This document shows positions 27,486-36,104 of a stretch of DNA of 64,000 nt, piece after piece. Position 1 is the first letter of the stretch. Every line of letters starts with the position of its first letter. The position numbers and the translations under genes were made by a program. The notes beneath the pieces are model-generated. The model was not told the origin of the DNA, ran no database searches, and saw nothing but the letters and a program-made list of their open reading frames with translations. Origin of the DNA: CAZUNO01 sp964621445 [NCBI: Candidatus Hadarchaeota archaeon] (GTDB lineage Archaea > CAYQAE01 > CAYVLA01); contig CAZUNO010000015.1 in NCBI GenBank assembly GCA_964621445.1, forward strand, positions 9,636-73,635. The letters run 5' to 3'.

Positions 27486-27777
27486 TGCCCATCTCCAACG
27501 AGCGTTTGAGCTGGTCCTCGATGTCCCCGGTCCGCTTTTGGCTCTCCTTTGCCGGTGATCCCGTCTTATTCTCCCCTTGATCCCCTGCCTTCTCCCGGAT
27601 TATGTCCGTGGCTTCCCTTATGAGAGTCTTTAGTTCGCCTTCTTCATACTTTTCTGAGAAATTTTCCCTCAGGAAGGATTCCAAGATCGAATAGATGTCC
27701 AACGAGCGCTTGGTCATATCAAAGATAGGGAGGCCTGATGGCCTTAAAGTATTTCTGCGCCGGGTCTCCCCCGCCAT
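27466..27777 (-). CDS. Small charged protein preceding the Rad50-like gene
   Basis: A 103-residue, strongly charged protein (FDMTKRSLDIYSILESFLREN, then a Glu/Lys/Asp-rich tail). It directly abuts the UroD-like gene upstream and overlaps the Rad50-like gene downstream by 20 bases. No motif is recognised; it may be an accessory subunit of the ATPase. An internal ATG at residue 21 (MTKRSLDIYS) would also be plausible as start. Confidence 0.6.
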   Translation of the reverse strand: MAGETRRRNTLRPSGLPIFDMTKRSLDIYSILESFLRENFSEKYEEGELKTLIREATDIIREKAGDQGENKTGSPAKESQKRTGDIEDQLKRSLEMGNEDDGE

Positions 27778-28857
27778 CTATTCCCAGTAGCTCTTCAGTA
27801 TCTCAAGGTAATTCCGATAATTGCTAAAGGAGATTCCCGGGGAAACGCAGTGATCCAGGCTGGGTATATATCCCCCCTCCTGGAGGAGAAAATCGAGCTT
27901 GTTTTTGACCTCCTCCTCCAGGGCGCGACCTCCCTTGGCGATCTTTCGCTTGTCTATATTGCCGATCATGAGCAGGTCACGACCGTACTCCCTCCTGAGC
28001 TCTATGGCGTTCTCCCCCGCTGCCGCCTCAAGGGGGTACAGACAGTTAACTCCGCCCTCCAGAAAGCAGGGGGTGATGGTGTCATTGTTACCGTCGCTGT
28101 CAACCATGATGATGTCTATGCCTCTATCCCTCAGAAAACCGGTTATCTTTTTGTATCCGGGAAGCATGAATTCCCGCCAAAGCTCGGGGGAGATGTGGGG
28201 ACCGCTGTGGTAGGCCATATCCTCCCAAAGAGTTGCGTAGTCTATGCGGGCCTCGGAGACGGCCTTCCTGCAAGCATCCACCTGGAACTGGGCCAGAAAA
28301 TCGAATAGCTCCCGGATAAACTCGGGTTCCCGGAACATCATCATTATCAGCCTTTTCAGTCCCATCATGTTACGGGCATTGCCGAAAAGGCCAGGAAAGT
28401 GGATGCCAACCGGATGTTCAACAACCTCGTAGTATTCCATTAGTTCCGGTCCCCAGTTCTTGGGGTATCTCCTCATGTCATGAGGATCATATCTGTCCCT
28501 TATCTTCTCAAAATCCCCAGGAGTATTGACTCCAAACTCAATGAACTGGGGTATGCTCGAGCCCACCTTCAGCGTCTTGGCCACCCACCTGAGACCGGAT
28601 CCCATGGTCTCGGTGACCCTGGTGCGTTCGTCCTCCCTTATGGTCCGGGTCACATAGCTGGGAATGGGCCCGAAGTCCAATCCTATCCTTTCCCGCTTGT
28701 CGAAACCCAGGAATTCCTGGTGGTCGACGCCCGCGGGCAATCCCTCCCTGCGCCAGCGATTGACGGTCTCCTGCCAGAAATGTAACCATTCGTAGAACGG
28801 AGGCCTGTCCGCATCCTTGAAGTGCATCCAGGCGTTGAACCTTTCCCGGTCGTTCAT
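27778..28857 (-). CDS. Uroporphyrinogen decarboxylase (URO-D) family protein 2
   Basis: A 359-residue URO-D-fold protein, start ATG 28857. N-terminal MNDRERFNAWMHFKDADRPP, the GVHFPG-like HPVGIHFPGLFG loop, LWEDMAYHSGPHISPELWREFMLPGYKK and IIMVDSDGNNDTITPCFLEGG then LLMIGNIDKRKI follow the pattern of methyltransferase-type members. GGYIPSLDHCVSPGISF supplies a Cys near the C-terminus; the zinc-binding HxC pair is not certain. It is only distantly similar to the protein at 18081-19286, so these are not recent duplicates. Same strand as, and touching, the small gene and Rad50-like gene after it. Confidence 0.85.
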   Translation of the reverse strand: MNDRERFNAWMHFKDADRPPFYEWLHFWQETVNRWRREGLPAGVDHQEFLGFDKRERIGLDFGPIPSYVTRTIREDERTRVTETMGSGLRWVAKTLKVGSSIPQFIEFGVNTPGDFEKIRDRYDPHDMRRYPKNWGPELMEYYEVVEHPVGIHFPGLFGNARNMMGLKRLIMMMFREPEFIRELFDFLAQFQVDACRKAVSEARIDYATLWEDMAYHSGPHISPELWREFMLPGYKKITGFLRDRGIDIIMVDSDGNNDTITPCFLEGGVNCLYPLEAAAGENAIELRREYGRDLLMIGNIDKRKIAKGGRALEEEVKNKLDFLLQEGGYIPSLDHCVSPGISFSNYRNYLEILKSYWE

Positions 28858-28955
28858 CCCATCACCGTCAAAGGGGGTTATAAGCTCCGATTTAACTATT
28901 CCTGCTCCGGGCAGGGGGCAAAGGATATTTAGAACCTACAGGAAAATTACTTGCA

Positions 28956-29978
28956 ATGACCGGCCTGCTTACCAAGATCAGGGACTATGATCGGTTGCTG
29001 AGCGAGCTGGATGAGGCTAGAGAAAACCTGGCCCAGGCCAAGGCCCGTCTCGAGGAAATGGAGGCGGAGCTGGATAAGCTGAGGTCCCAGCTGGACAGCG
29101 CCCATGAAAAATTGAAGCGGGAGAGAAAGAGGAAGGCCAAGGAGGAGGAACGACGGGGGAAAGTCGAGGACCAGTTGGAGAAAAAGAAGCAGGAGATAGC
29201 CAAGCTGGAGTCCAGAATCGAGGAGCTGGGCCGGAGGGTGGAAACCAACACCACGGCTACCCTGAGCGAGGAAGCTGAAGTTGAAGGCGATGGGGTCAAG
29301 GAGTTTGTGGGCCAACAGAGGTTCCCATCCTCAGGGATTTGCATTAGTGCAAAGGTCCCAGATGAGGAATTTGCACAGTGGATCGATTCCGTTCCGGGCA
29401 TGGCTCCATGGGCATCGAGGGTCGCCGGCGGACGGAAGGGACTGCTGGTATTCGCCTGTGGCACCAGGGCCGTGTTCCTTGAGCCCCCTCTCCCCCTTAA
29501 GGAGTCCCAAAACATTAGAGATACCGGCTTCGACTTCTCTGTGTTGGAAAACTCCCTGGGCAAACCACGGGTGGGGTTTATTTCCCTTCACCGGGACCGG
29601 TATGCAGTCTGCCTCTTAAACGGGGCCCTGGAGAAGAGCAAGCTGGAACGAAAGTCGGTATTGGGACGGTCCAGTAAAGGAGGTTTCAGCCAGGCACGCT
29701 TCTCACGGTCCAGACAGGACCAGGCAAAGCACCTTTTTCTGGAGGCGGACGGCGAGATAAAAGGAATTTTGGGGGATGAGAACCTGGAGTACGTCCTACT
29801 TGAGGGCGATGACGTAACGGTTTCCAGTTTCCTGGAAAGCTCGGAGAGCCTGGATGAGAGAGACGTCGTTCGCTACACCATGTCCCAGAAGCTATCCCGG
29901 GACCTCCTGGATAGACTACCAAGCATGATATGGAGATGGAGGGCCTGGGTCTTCGACCTACCCTCCCCGGTAACCTAG
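28956..29978 (+). CDS. Vms1-like release factor (VLRF1-type) with N-terminal coiled coil
   Basis: A 340-residue protein. Residues 8-95 form a long heptad coiled coil (LLSELDEARENLAQAKARLE...). The rest matches the eRF1-domain-2-like fold of Vms1/ANKZF1 relatives: RVAGGRKGLLVFACG, PRVGFISLHRDRYAVCLLNG, and the catalytic-type loop SSKGGFSQARFSR (about residue 245) with the Gln expected to attack the peptidyl-tRNA ester. VLRF1 proteins are thought to free stalled nascent chains in ribosome rescue. ATG 28956 is the first start after a short gap. Convergent with the adenosine kinase gene (four-base overlap). Assigned from motif and layout only. Confidence 0.7.
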   Translation: MTGLLTKIRDYDRLLSELDEARENLAQAKARLEEMEAELDKLRSQLDSAHEKLKRERKRKAKEEERRGKVEDQLEKKKQEIAKLESRIEELGRRVETNTTATLSEEAEVEGDGVKEFVGQQRFPSSGICISAKVPDEEFAQWIDSVPGMAPWASRVAGGRKGLLVFACGTRAVFLEPPLPLKESQNIRDTGFDFSVLENSLGKPRVGFISLHRDRYAVCLLNGALEKSKLERKSVLGRSSKGGFSQARFSRSRQDQAKHLFLEADGEIKGILGDENLEYVLLEGDDVTVSSFLESSESLDERDVVRYTMSQKLSRDLLDRLPSMIWRWRAWVFDLPSPVT

Positions 29979-30469
29979 CCCAGAGGATACCCGATTTTCC
30001 TGACTAGATTCCTCCGTTGCTCCACGTCCCGTTCGTTTTCTATGGCCTCCACCGCGTTTCCATCCACAAAACCCAATACGCCCCGGCCCAGGTCCGTCTC
30101 CGCCACCAGCACCTGGCAAGGATTGGCCGTGGCTCCCGCAACATTACAGACGCCGGGAACGCTCTTCACCGCTCCCAACAGGTTCACGGGATATGCCCCG
30201 TTAACCATTATGACGAAGGCGTGGGAGGCAGCGATCCGCAGAGAATTTTCCGAGGCCAGTTCCTCTAGACGGTCATCATTACCGGTTACCCTGGTTAGTT
30301 TGGGCGCCGCCTCGTTCATGGCAACTCCCACCTTTACCTGGGGGACGGAGGCAACAATGGCCCTGAAGAGATCGTCACAGGTCTTCACCGTGAAATTTGC
30401 CATGCCCACGATGACCTGATCCTCCTCTTCCTTCTCAATGTTCACCGCCTCGATCTCAACTCCTGCCAT
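29975..30469 (-). CDS. Adenosine-specific kinase family protein
   Basis: A 164-residue member of the archaeal adenosine-specific kinase family (PF04008 type). Conserved blocks: QVIVGMANFTVKTCDDLFRA, PQVKVGVAMNEAAPKLTR, SGND-like TGNDDRLEELA, SHAFVIMVNGAYPVNLLGA, VPGVCNVAGATANPCQVLVA and TDLGRGVLGFVDG. Family proteins phosphorylate adenosine or bind nucleotides as trimers. ATG 30469 is the start. It stands alone in a convergent arrangement. Confidence 0.93.
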   Translation of the reverse strand: MAGVEIEAVNIEKEEEDQVIVGMANFTVKTCDDLFRAIVASVPQVKVGVAMNEAAPKLTRVTGNDDRLEELASENSLRIAASHAFVIMVNGAYPVNLLGAVKSVPGVCNVAGATANPCQVLVAETDLGRGVLGFVDGNAVEAIENERDVEQRRNLVRKIGYPLG

Positions 30470-30539
30470 GTATAGAGAATTGCATCCCTAGAAAATAAAT
30501 ATGCCGGGACATATTTTTGAGGTGGGCTGAAGTGAGGTA

Positions 30540-31775
30540 TTGAGCTTGAATTCAAGGACCATCCTACTCGCACTGCTCCTGATCACGATTCCGGCAGCGG
30601 AGGCCATAACCGAGCTCGATGAAGGCATAGGATTGATGCTGCTGGGCGACGTGGGCAGGGCCGGCTCGCCGATAAACAACTGGCTGGACCGGGATCTAAT
30701 CATCGACTACTTCGAGATCCCCATGGCCCAGAAATCGATGGTCAAGGAGGACCTGATCAAGTACACCAACCTGTATTTTCCCAGGACCCTCGAACACCTG
30801 GTAGATATCTATGATATGATAGTGATTTGCGAGGAGGAGGAGCTCTTCGCCTGGTACACCTCGCCACGACACCAGGAAATCATGTACCGGGCGGTGAAGG
30901 ATGAGGGCGTGGCCCTGTTCAACTCCCTGCCCCACGAACACTACGAGGTCCAGGAGTGGGCAGACACCAGGCTATCCGAGACCATGCCCCACGACTACGA
31001 GAAGCTGTACATCAAGGTCATGAGGTCATGGACCCTGGAGATAAACGAGGATCCAAACCTCCCCCCGGTCTTCACCCCCTTCATCGAGCTGGGTATAGAG
31101 AAGTATCAGGGCCCCCATCTGGGCCGAATATACAAGAAGCCCGGGGCTACCACCTGGGCCCGGGCCGTGCCAATCAACGCGCCTTTCTTCATCAGCTGGG
31201 AATACGGCGAGAAGAAGGCAAGAACCTCGGTGACTGGCCACGACCTCGACGAGGCCTGGTGGGGTTCGACCTACAGGGGGAGTACCACCGAGAACCCATG
31301 GGGAGGGGACCTATTCCTGAACATCGTATACTGGTCGGTGGGAAAGGATCCAATTACAGATATATCCATCGTCCGGGCAGTCAGGGATGAATATGCAAAC
31401 TTCCTGATGCAGAGGGGAGTGACCCTGTCCCTGGTGGACTTCATAGACGACTTCGGAGCCAGCGTGGCCCCTCTGGAGCAGGAACTCAGGGAGATCACCA
31501 AAGGAAGGGCTGTGGCAAAGCGTCTATATTTCGAACAGGACTATGACGGGGCCTTGCAACATCTTCAATCAATGTTTAAGACCATGGAGAATATAGAAAC
31601 GGAGGCCCTGGAACTCAAGAAAAAGGCCTTCCTCTGGATATACGTAATAGAATGGTCGGTGGTAACCGCCTCCTTGATGGTGGTGGGCTTCATCACCTGG
31701 TCGTTAATGGTAAGAAGGCGACTTTACAGAAAGGTTGAGGTTACCAGAACGCAAAGCTCGGGCAAAACTGGATAA
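30540..31775 (+). CDS. Surface-anchored ThuA-like family protein, member 5
   Basis: A 411-residue member. TTG 30540 or the TTG two codons later starts a signal peptide (RTILLALLLITIPAAEA). Order of motifs: LMLLGDVGRAG, LYFPRTLEHL, YDMIVICEEE, EYGEKKARTSVTGHD, LSLVDFIDDFGAS, and AFLWIYVIEWSVVTASLMV with tail MVRRRLYRKVEVTRTQ. The domain contains an insertion around AWYTSPRHQEIMYRA. It lies upstream of a small immunoglobulin-like protein gene that has its own TATA element. Confidence 0.75.
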   Translation: MSLNSRTILLALLLITIPAAEAITELDEGIGLMLLGDVGRAGSPINNWLDRDLIIDYFEIPMAQKSMVKEDLIKYTNLYFPRTLEHLVDIYDMIVICEEEELFAWYTSPRHQEIMYRAVKDEGVALFNSLPHEHYEVQEWADTRLSETMPHDYEKLYIKVMRSWTLEINEDPNLPPVFTPFIELGIEKYQGPHLGRIYKKPGATTWARAVPINAPFFISWEYGEKKARTSVTGHDLDEAWWGSTYRGSTTENPWGGDLFLNIVYWSVGKDPITDISIVRAVRDEYANFLMQRGVTLSLVDFIDDFGASVAPLEQELREITKGRAVAKRLYFEQDYDGALQHLQSMFKTMENIETEALELKKKAFLWIYVIEWSVVTASLMVVGFITWSLMVRRRLYRKVEVTRTQSSGKTG

Positions 31776-31783
31776 TATTTATA
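31775..31783 (+). promoter_or_regulatory. TATA element upstream of 31817 gene
   Basis: ATATTTATA lies about 35 bases before ATG 31817 and overlaps the end of the preceding gene. This supports separate transcription of the small Ig-like protein gene and the DHH gene. Confidence 0.45.
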
Positions 31784-31816
31784 GAATACAAAATCAATTA
31801 AGGGAAGTGATCAGGC

Positions 31817-32224
31817 ATGCTCTTGTTTCTGTTTAAGACGTCCAAATCGAAGAAGACGAAGGTCAGCGCCAGCAAGAAGGAAGAGATACCGATCAAGTAC
31901 AGGATCGAACCAAAAAGCTCTTCACAAAATCCCGGCGACGAGGTCACATACAAGGTTACCATCATCAACGACAGGCTGGACGAGGTGTCGGGGTCGGTGA
32001 CCCTGACCCCGCCCAAGAAGTGGCCAATTGAATCAAAGGGCCAGGATTATGGGCCATTGAAGAAGGGGGAGGAAACACACCTGGAGTTTACCTTTACCAT
32101 ACCCGATGACGCCGAGACCGGATTCATCTACAAGGTAGCGGGAAACATAGACTACGGGATTGATAACGTAGAATCCAGCGCCATGATCGAGCTGGTGGAC
32201 TCCGGCGAGGAACTTCTCTGGTAG
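31817..32224 (+). CDS. Small protein with NEW3/CARDB-like beta-sandwich domain
   Basis: A 135-residue protein. The N-terminus (MLLFLFKTSKSKKTKVSASKK) has a short hydrophobic stretch and many lysines; the rest is an immunoglobulin-like beta domain (YRIEPKSSSQNPGDEVTYKVTI, DRLDEVSGSVTLTPPKKW, EETHLEFTFTIPDDAETG) of the kind found in archaeal surface proteins. It lacks a typical signal peptide. The gene is followed after 21 bases by the DHH phosphoesterase on the same strand. Confidence 0.65.
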   Translation: MLLFLFKTSKSKKTKVSASKKEEIPIKYRIEPKSSSQNPGDEVTYKVTIINDRLDEVSGSVTLTPPKKWPIESKGQDYGPLKKGEETHLEFTFTIPDDAETGFIYKVAGNIDYGIDNVESSAMIELVDSGEELLW

Positions 32225-32245
32225 TTATTTAGAGGAACCCGCTTG

Positions 32246-33646
32246 ATGGAAGTTCCGGAGGAGCTGACCTCCGAATTCAGGAAAACACGTGAACTATTGG
32301 AATCCTTCTCAACCGCCAATATAAACTGCCACCGGGACGCCGATGGCCTGTGCGGAGCGGCAATAATTAAACAGCTATTGGAGAAATTCGGGATCTCCTG
32401 CAGTATACGATCCGTTTTGCCCAATGACCTACGGGTTTTGGAACCCTCTAAAGGCCTGGATGTGTTCGTGGACGTGGGAAGTGGGCAGCTCTCCCATCTG
32501 CAAAGCTTTCAACAAGGAGCCCTAGTGGTTGATCATCACCCTCCTCAGGGGAGGGAGAGCGACAATCTGGTTCATTTAAACCCCAACAAAATTGGCTTCG
32601 ATGGTTCAACCGAGGTGAGCGGAGCGGGCATGGCCTTTCTGCTTTCGAGGAGCCTGGGAGCTGGAGGCGGTCTGGCCAAGCTGGCGGTGGTGGGGGCCAT
32701 AGCGGACAGGCAGGACCTTTTAGGGGATCTCAGAGGCTTAAATGCCGGGATACTGAGGATTGCGGTAGAAGAGGGCTCCGTTAAGGAGGAGAAGGATGTC
32801 CTACTCTTCGGCAAGGAGAGCCGACCGCTCCACCTGGCCCTGAAATACTTTAACGACCCGCCAATACCTGGCGTTTCTGGCCTGGAGGCAGGGTCCATGC
32901 AGCTTTTGGCCGATCTTGATATCCCTCTTCGGGAGGGAAAGAGGTTCAGGACCCTTCACGATCTGGATAAAGAGGAAAGAAGGAGATTAGCATCGGAGTT
33001 GGTGGTGAGGAGCATAGGGAGCGTTTCTCCAAACGTATCCACATATATACCGAAGATGATCATCGGCAGCACCTACAGGATGGTGGGCGAGGACCGACCC
33101 CTTCAATACGCCAGGGAGTTCGCGACATGCGTTAACTCAGCAGCGAGGATGGGACTGGAGCGGGATGCGGTGGACATGCTGGTCGGTGATCGTTCGGGAA
33201 GCTACCAGAGGGTGCTTGAGGGCCTTGAAAGGTACCGAAAGCAGCTCTCCGTCCACATACGAAGGGTGGTTTCCAGCGGGATTGAAACTGCTGAAAATGG
33301 CTACCTTCAGTATTTCAAGGAACCTGAGGTCCCGAGAAATATTGTGGGACCGGTAACAGGTCTAGTGCTGGGAAGTGGAGCAGCAGATATAAGGAGACCG
33401 CTTGTCGGCCTGTCACCTGATGAACCTACAAAGGCCTCGGCAAGATGCTCAAAGACCCTGGTCCTGGAGGGTATGGACCTATCCGTATGTGTGGAAAGGG
33501 CCGCGGCCAGCGTTGGAGGGGAAGGGGGCGGACACCGGGGAGCGGCAGGCGCTTTTTTCAGAACCGGTTATGAGGAGGTTTTCCTCCATAATCTGGAGGA
33601 TCTGTTGCTAGACCAGGTGAGGTCTAGGGACATTCCAGTAACTTGA
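32246..33646 (+). CDS. DHH-family phosphoesterase (archaeal RecJ-like nuclease)
   Basis: A 466-residue DHH/DHHA1 protein. Motifs: HRDADGLCGAAI (motif I, Mn2+ ligands), VDVGSG, VVDHHPP (DHH motif), AVVGAIADRQ, and the C-terminal DHHA1 signature GGEGGGHRGAAGAF. Archaeal relatives are single-strand nucleases that interact with the replisome (GAN/RecJ) or act in repair or oligonucleotide turnover. ATG 32246 (TTG 32243 is the next candidate). Its 3' end overlaps the convergent lipoprotein gene by 23 bases. Confidence 0.88.
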   Translation: MEVPEELTSEFRKTRELLESFSTANINCHRDADGLCGAAIIKQLLEKFGISCSIRSVLPNDLRVLEPSKGLDVFVDVGSGQLSHLQSFQQGALVVDHHPPQGRESDNLVHLNPNKIGFDGSTEVSGAGMAFLLSRSLGAGGGLAKLAVVGAIADRQDLLGDLRGLNAGILRIAVEEGSVKEEKDVLLFGKESRPLHLALKYFNDPPIPGVSGLEAGSMQLLADLDIPLREGKRFRTLHDLDKEERRRLASELVVRSIGSVSPNVSTYIPKMIIGSTYRMVGEDRPLQYAREFATCVNSAARMGLERDAVDMLVGDRSGSYQRVLEGLERYRKQLSVHIRRVVSSGIETAENGYLQYFKEPEVPRNIVGPVTGLVLGSGAADIRRPLVGLSPDEPTKASARCSKTLVLEGMDLSVCVERAAASVGGEGGGHRGAAGAFFRTGYEEVFLHNLEDLLLDQVRSRDIPVT

Positions 33647-34709
33647 AGGACGCACCGTCATACTCTTCCGGCAGTTCTCCCATCGTATAGCCCCTACCCG
33701 TGGTTTCGCAGTAGTAATAGCGGCGCTCGGAGTCCTCCTGGGGTGAGAAATACACTCCCCCGATCCCCTTTTCCCCCGCTATTCCCACGCCCATATGCTC
33801 GTCAACGATTATTAATGCAGCACCGTAGCCCAGGTGTTCCTCATTTGACATCAGGGAGGCAAATAGAAGAGATGTGTCCTCACAGTCCCCTCCCCCATCA
33901 TGAAGGGTTTCAACCGGGTATTTGGGATAATCGTTTCCCTCTGCCTCCTGGTCCGCGGAGTAGGGCATCTCCTGTACGAAGGAAAGGATGAAGTTAGCCT
34001 GTTGGTGTGGGTCAAGTCCTGCAAGTTCTCCGTAGAAACCCAGGAGGTGGGCCAGTGATTCCACGGTGGGGTGGTTGGGGCTCAGGTATTTGAGATAGTC
34101 CTGGTAGGAATACAGCGCCCTATCCTGTTCTAGTCCCTGCAGGTCGGTGAGGGGTTGGGAGAGGCATAATTTCCAGGTATACCCGTTAAAAGTCCAGTTA
34201 AAGCTCCTTGAGGTAGAGGGCTTCCCGACCACCACCGTTGCCCCCAGGGCGTGTTTTCCTTGCACGGTGTCCCCCGATGGATCGATGACCAACATTATGG
34301 GATTCACCCCTGCAGGTAGCGCCAAGCGGTCCTCGAATGTCAGGTTTGCGGTCTCACCGTTTTCCAGGTTCGGGATGGTGGCCCTTGAAACCTCCTCGTC
34401 CCCGATAAAGAGGCAGAGCGTGGCGGTGCCCGAATCGCCTTTTCCTCCGTTCTCGATCAGGGCAGATATGGTGACCGCCTGGCCAGCATCCGGCTGGTGT
34501 GGGCTTATGCCCATGCCTCCTATCCGGAGCGCGGAGGACCCCCCTCCGGGGGTTCCGGGGTCAAGAATGGCCCTTATGTCCTCGATATCTTCCGAGATAC
34601 AGCCAAGAGTAAGGCAGGCGATCAAAATACAGGCTAGGCCAAACGCCCCCATGACCCGACTTGGGCAGGGTTCTTTCCCTTCATGAGAAGTAGTTACTTG
34701 CCTCTTCAA
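33624..34709 (-). CDS. Lipoprotein with CARDB-like and transglutaminase-like domains
   Basis: A 361-residue predicted lipoprotein; the hydrophobic segment and lipobox LTLGC are near residue 37, so the start ATG 34652 (MGAFGLACILIACLTLGC) may be preferable to 34709, which overlaps glyA. Residues 60-160 form a CARDB-like beta sandwich (SPHQPDAGQAVTISALIENGGKG). Residues 250-345 form a transglutaminase-like fold with GGDCEDTSLLFASLM (Cys), DEHMGVGIAG (His) and YYCETTGRGYTMGE. Extracellular, tethered by lipid; it may cross-link or cleave surface peptides. Confidence 0.8.
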   Translation of the reverse strand: MKRQVTTSHEGKEPCPSRVMGAFGLACILIACLTLGCISEDIEDIRAILDPGTPGGGSSALRIGGMGISPHQPDAGQAVTISALIENGGKGDSGTATLCLFIGDEEVSRATIPNLENGETANLTFEDRLALPAGVNPIMLVIDPSGDTVQGKHALGATVVVGKPSTSRSFNWTFNGYTWKLCLSQPLTDLQGLEQDRALYSYQDYLKYLSPNHPTVESLAHLLGFYGELAGLDPHQQANFILSFVQEMPYSADQEAEGNDYPKYPVETLHDGGGDCEDTSLLFASLMSNEEHLGYGAALIIVDEHMGVGIAGEKGIGGVYFSPQEDSERRYYYCETTGRGYTMGELPEEYDGASFKLLECP

Positions 34710-36057
34710 CGCTGTTGAAACCGTATTCGATACTCGAAAATCTTTTTCTTAATTCCGTGGCCTGGTTGCGAAGTTCCCTATAGCTGGTGGACTTGCCCTT
34801 CATTACCCGGATCATGAGGTCACAGAGGTCCTGGATATCGGGTTCCTTGAATCCCCTTCTAGTTACCTCCTGGAACCCTATTCTCAGACCCGAGGGGTCC
34901 TTGGTCTTTCCTGGATCATCGTAGGGCATCAGGTTACGGTTAACGATAATATTGGCCCTCTCCAGGTTATCGGCCACCTTTCCGCCTCCTCCGTGATCGG
35001 TTACATCGACGGCTATTTGATGGGACATGGTGAACCCCTTGTCCTCTCCCAGCACCTTCAGACCTTGTTCGTGGAGATATTCCCCTGCCTTCCTGGCATT
35101 GTTAACCGTTTGCTCGGCGTACTTCTTACCAAAGACCCACATCTCCACCGCCGATAGCCCCAGGGCGGGAAGTCGTCTCAGGTGATGGTTGGAAACCGAA
35201 AGCGGGAAGACGCCTTTCTGTACAGCTCTGGCCGCGGTTCGTCTCTTCTTGCTAAGCCTACCTTTATCATCTCTTAGGTCGGCCATGACCACTCCCCCCT
35301 GAGGACCGGGAAAGGTCTTGTGAGTGGAGGCGGTTAGGAAGTCCACTCCCTCCTCGAAAGGTTTCTGGAACTGCCCCCCTGCTATCAGGCCCAGGACATG
35401 CGCGGCGTCGTATACTATGTAGGCCCCAACCTCCCTTGCAGCTTCAGCTATCTCCTTGACCGGGTGAGGAAACAGGTACAGGCTGCCACCAAAGGTGACG
35501 ATGCCTGGCTTGGCAGCCTTGATTATCCTGGCCGATTGGTCGGGATCTATATTCATCTCCTGGAGGTCGAAGGCATGATCTATGGTCTCGAGTCCCACTA
35601 CCTGCCCTGCCAGGCCGGTGTAGTCATGGGATATGTGGGCGCCGAAGTTGACCGGAGCCACCACCATCTTGTCGTTCCCGGTTGCATTGCTCAGTCCCTT
35701 GAAGGTGGCCAGGTTGGCCACCGTCCCGGAGACCGGTCTGATGTCGATGAAATCGGCTCCGAACAGACCCTTCATTAGTTTGGCCGTGTCCTTCTCTATC
35801 TTGGACATGTATCTCTGGCCCTGGTAGTGCCTGACCTTGGGATATCCCTTTAGATCATTTGAGCCCTCGGCGTAGCGGTGCCATAGGTCCTGGGATATCC
35901 CGTACAGCTCCCGGACTGCAGGGGAGGGACAGCCCTCGCTGGCAATTAGGTTTATCGTCTCCTCGCCGCGCCATTTTTCATGATTTTTGGTTGCTTCCAG
36001 GAGATTCTTCAGATCCGTGCCAATGTCAATTTTTTTCAACGGCTTCACTTCTGCCAA
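34681..36057 (-). CDS. glyA: Serine hydroxymethyltransferase, archaeal type
   Basis: A 458-residue PLP enzyme interconverting serine and glycine with a pterin one-carbon carrier (tetrahydromethanopterin in many archaea). Features: NLIASEGCPSPAVREL, HYQGQRYMSKIE, RPVSGTVANLATFKGL, VYDAAHVLGLIAGG, and the PLP-binding lysine in TASTHKTFPGPQGGVV. The archaeal version has the longer middle region seen here. Start ATG 36057. The 3' end touches the lipoprotein gene. Confidence 0.95.
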   Translation of the reverse strand: MAEVKPLKKIDIGTDLKNLLEATKNHEKWRGEETINLIASEGCPSPAVRELYGISQDLWHRYAEGSNDLKGYPKVRHYQGQRYMSKIEKDTAKLMKGLFGADFIDIRPVSGTVANLATFKGLSNATGNDKMVVAPVNFGAHISHDYTGLAGQVVGLETIDHAFDLQEMNIDPDQSARIIKAAKPGIVTFGGSLYLFPHPVKEIAEAAREVGAYIVYDAAHVLGLIAGGQFQKPFEEGVDFLTASTHKTFPGPQGGVVMADLRDDKGRLSKKRRTAARAVQKGVFPLSVSNHHLRRLPALGLSAVEMWVFGKKYAEQTVNNARKAGEYLHEQGLKVLGEDKGFTMSHQIAVDVTDHGGGGKVADNLERANIIVNRNLMPYDDPGKTKDPSGLRIGFQEVTRRGFKEPDIQDLCDLMIRVMKGKSTSYRELRNQATELRKRFSSIEYGFNSVEEASNYFS

Positions 36058-36104
36058 CTGGTCCGCATAGGGCCTGGGCAGAGGGGCTTAAAAGTTGTCT
36101 CTCC

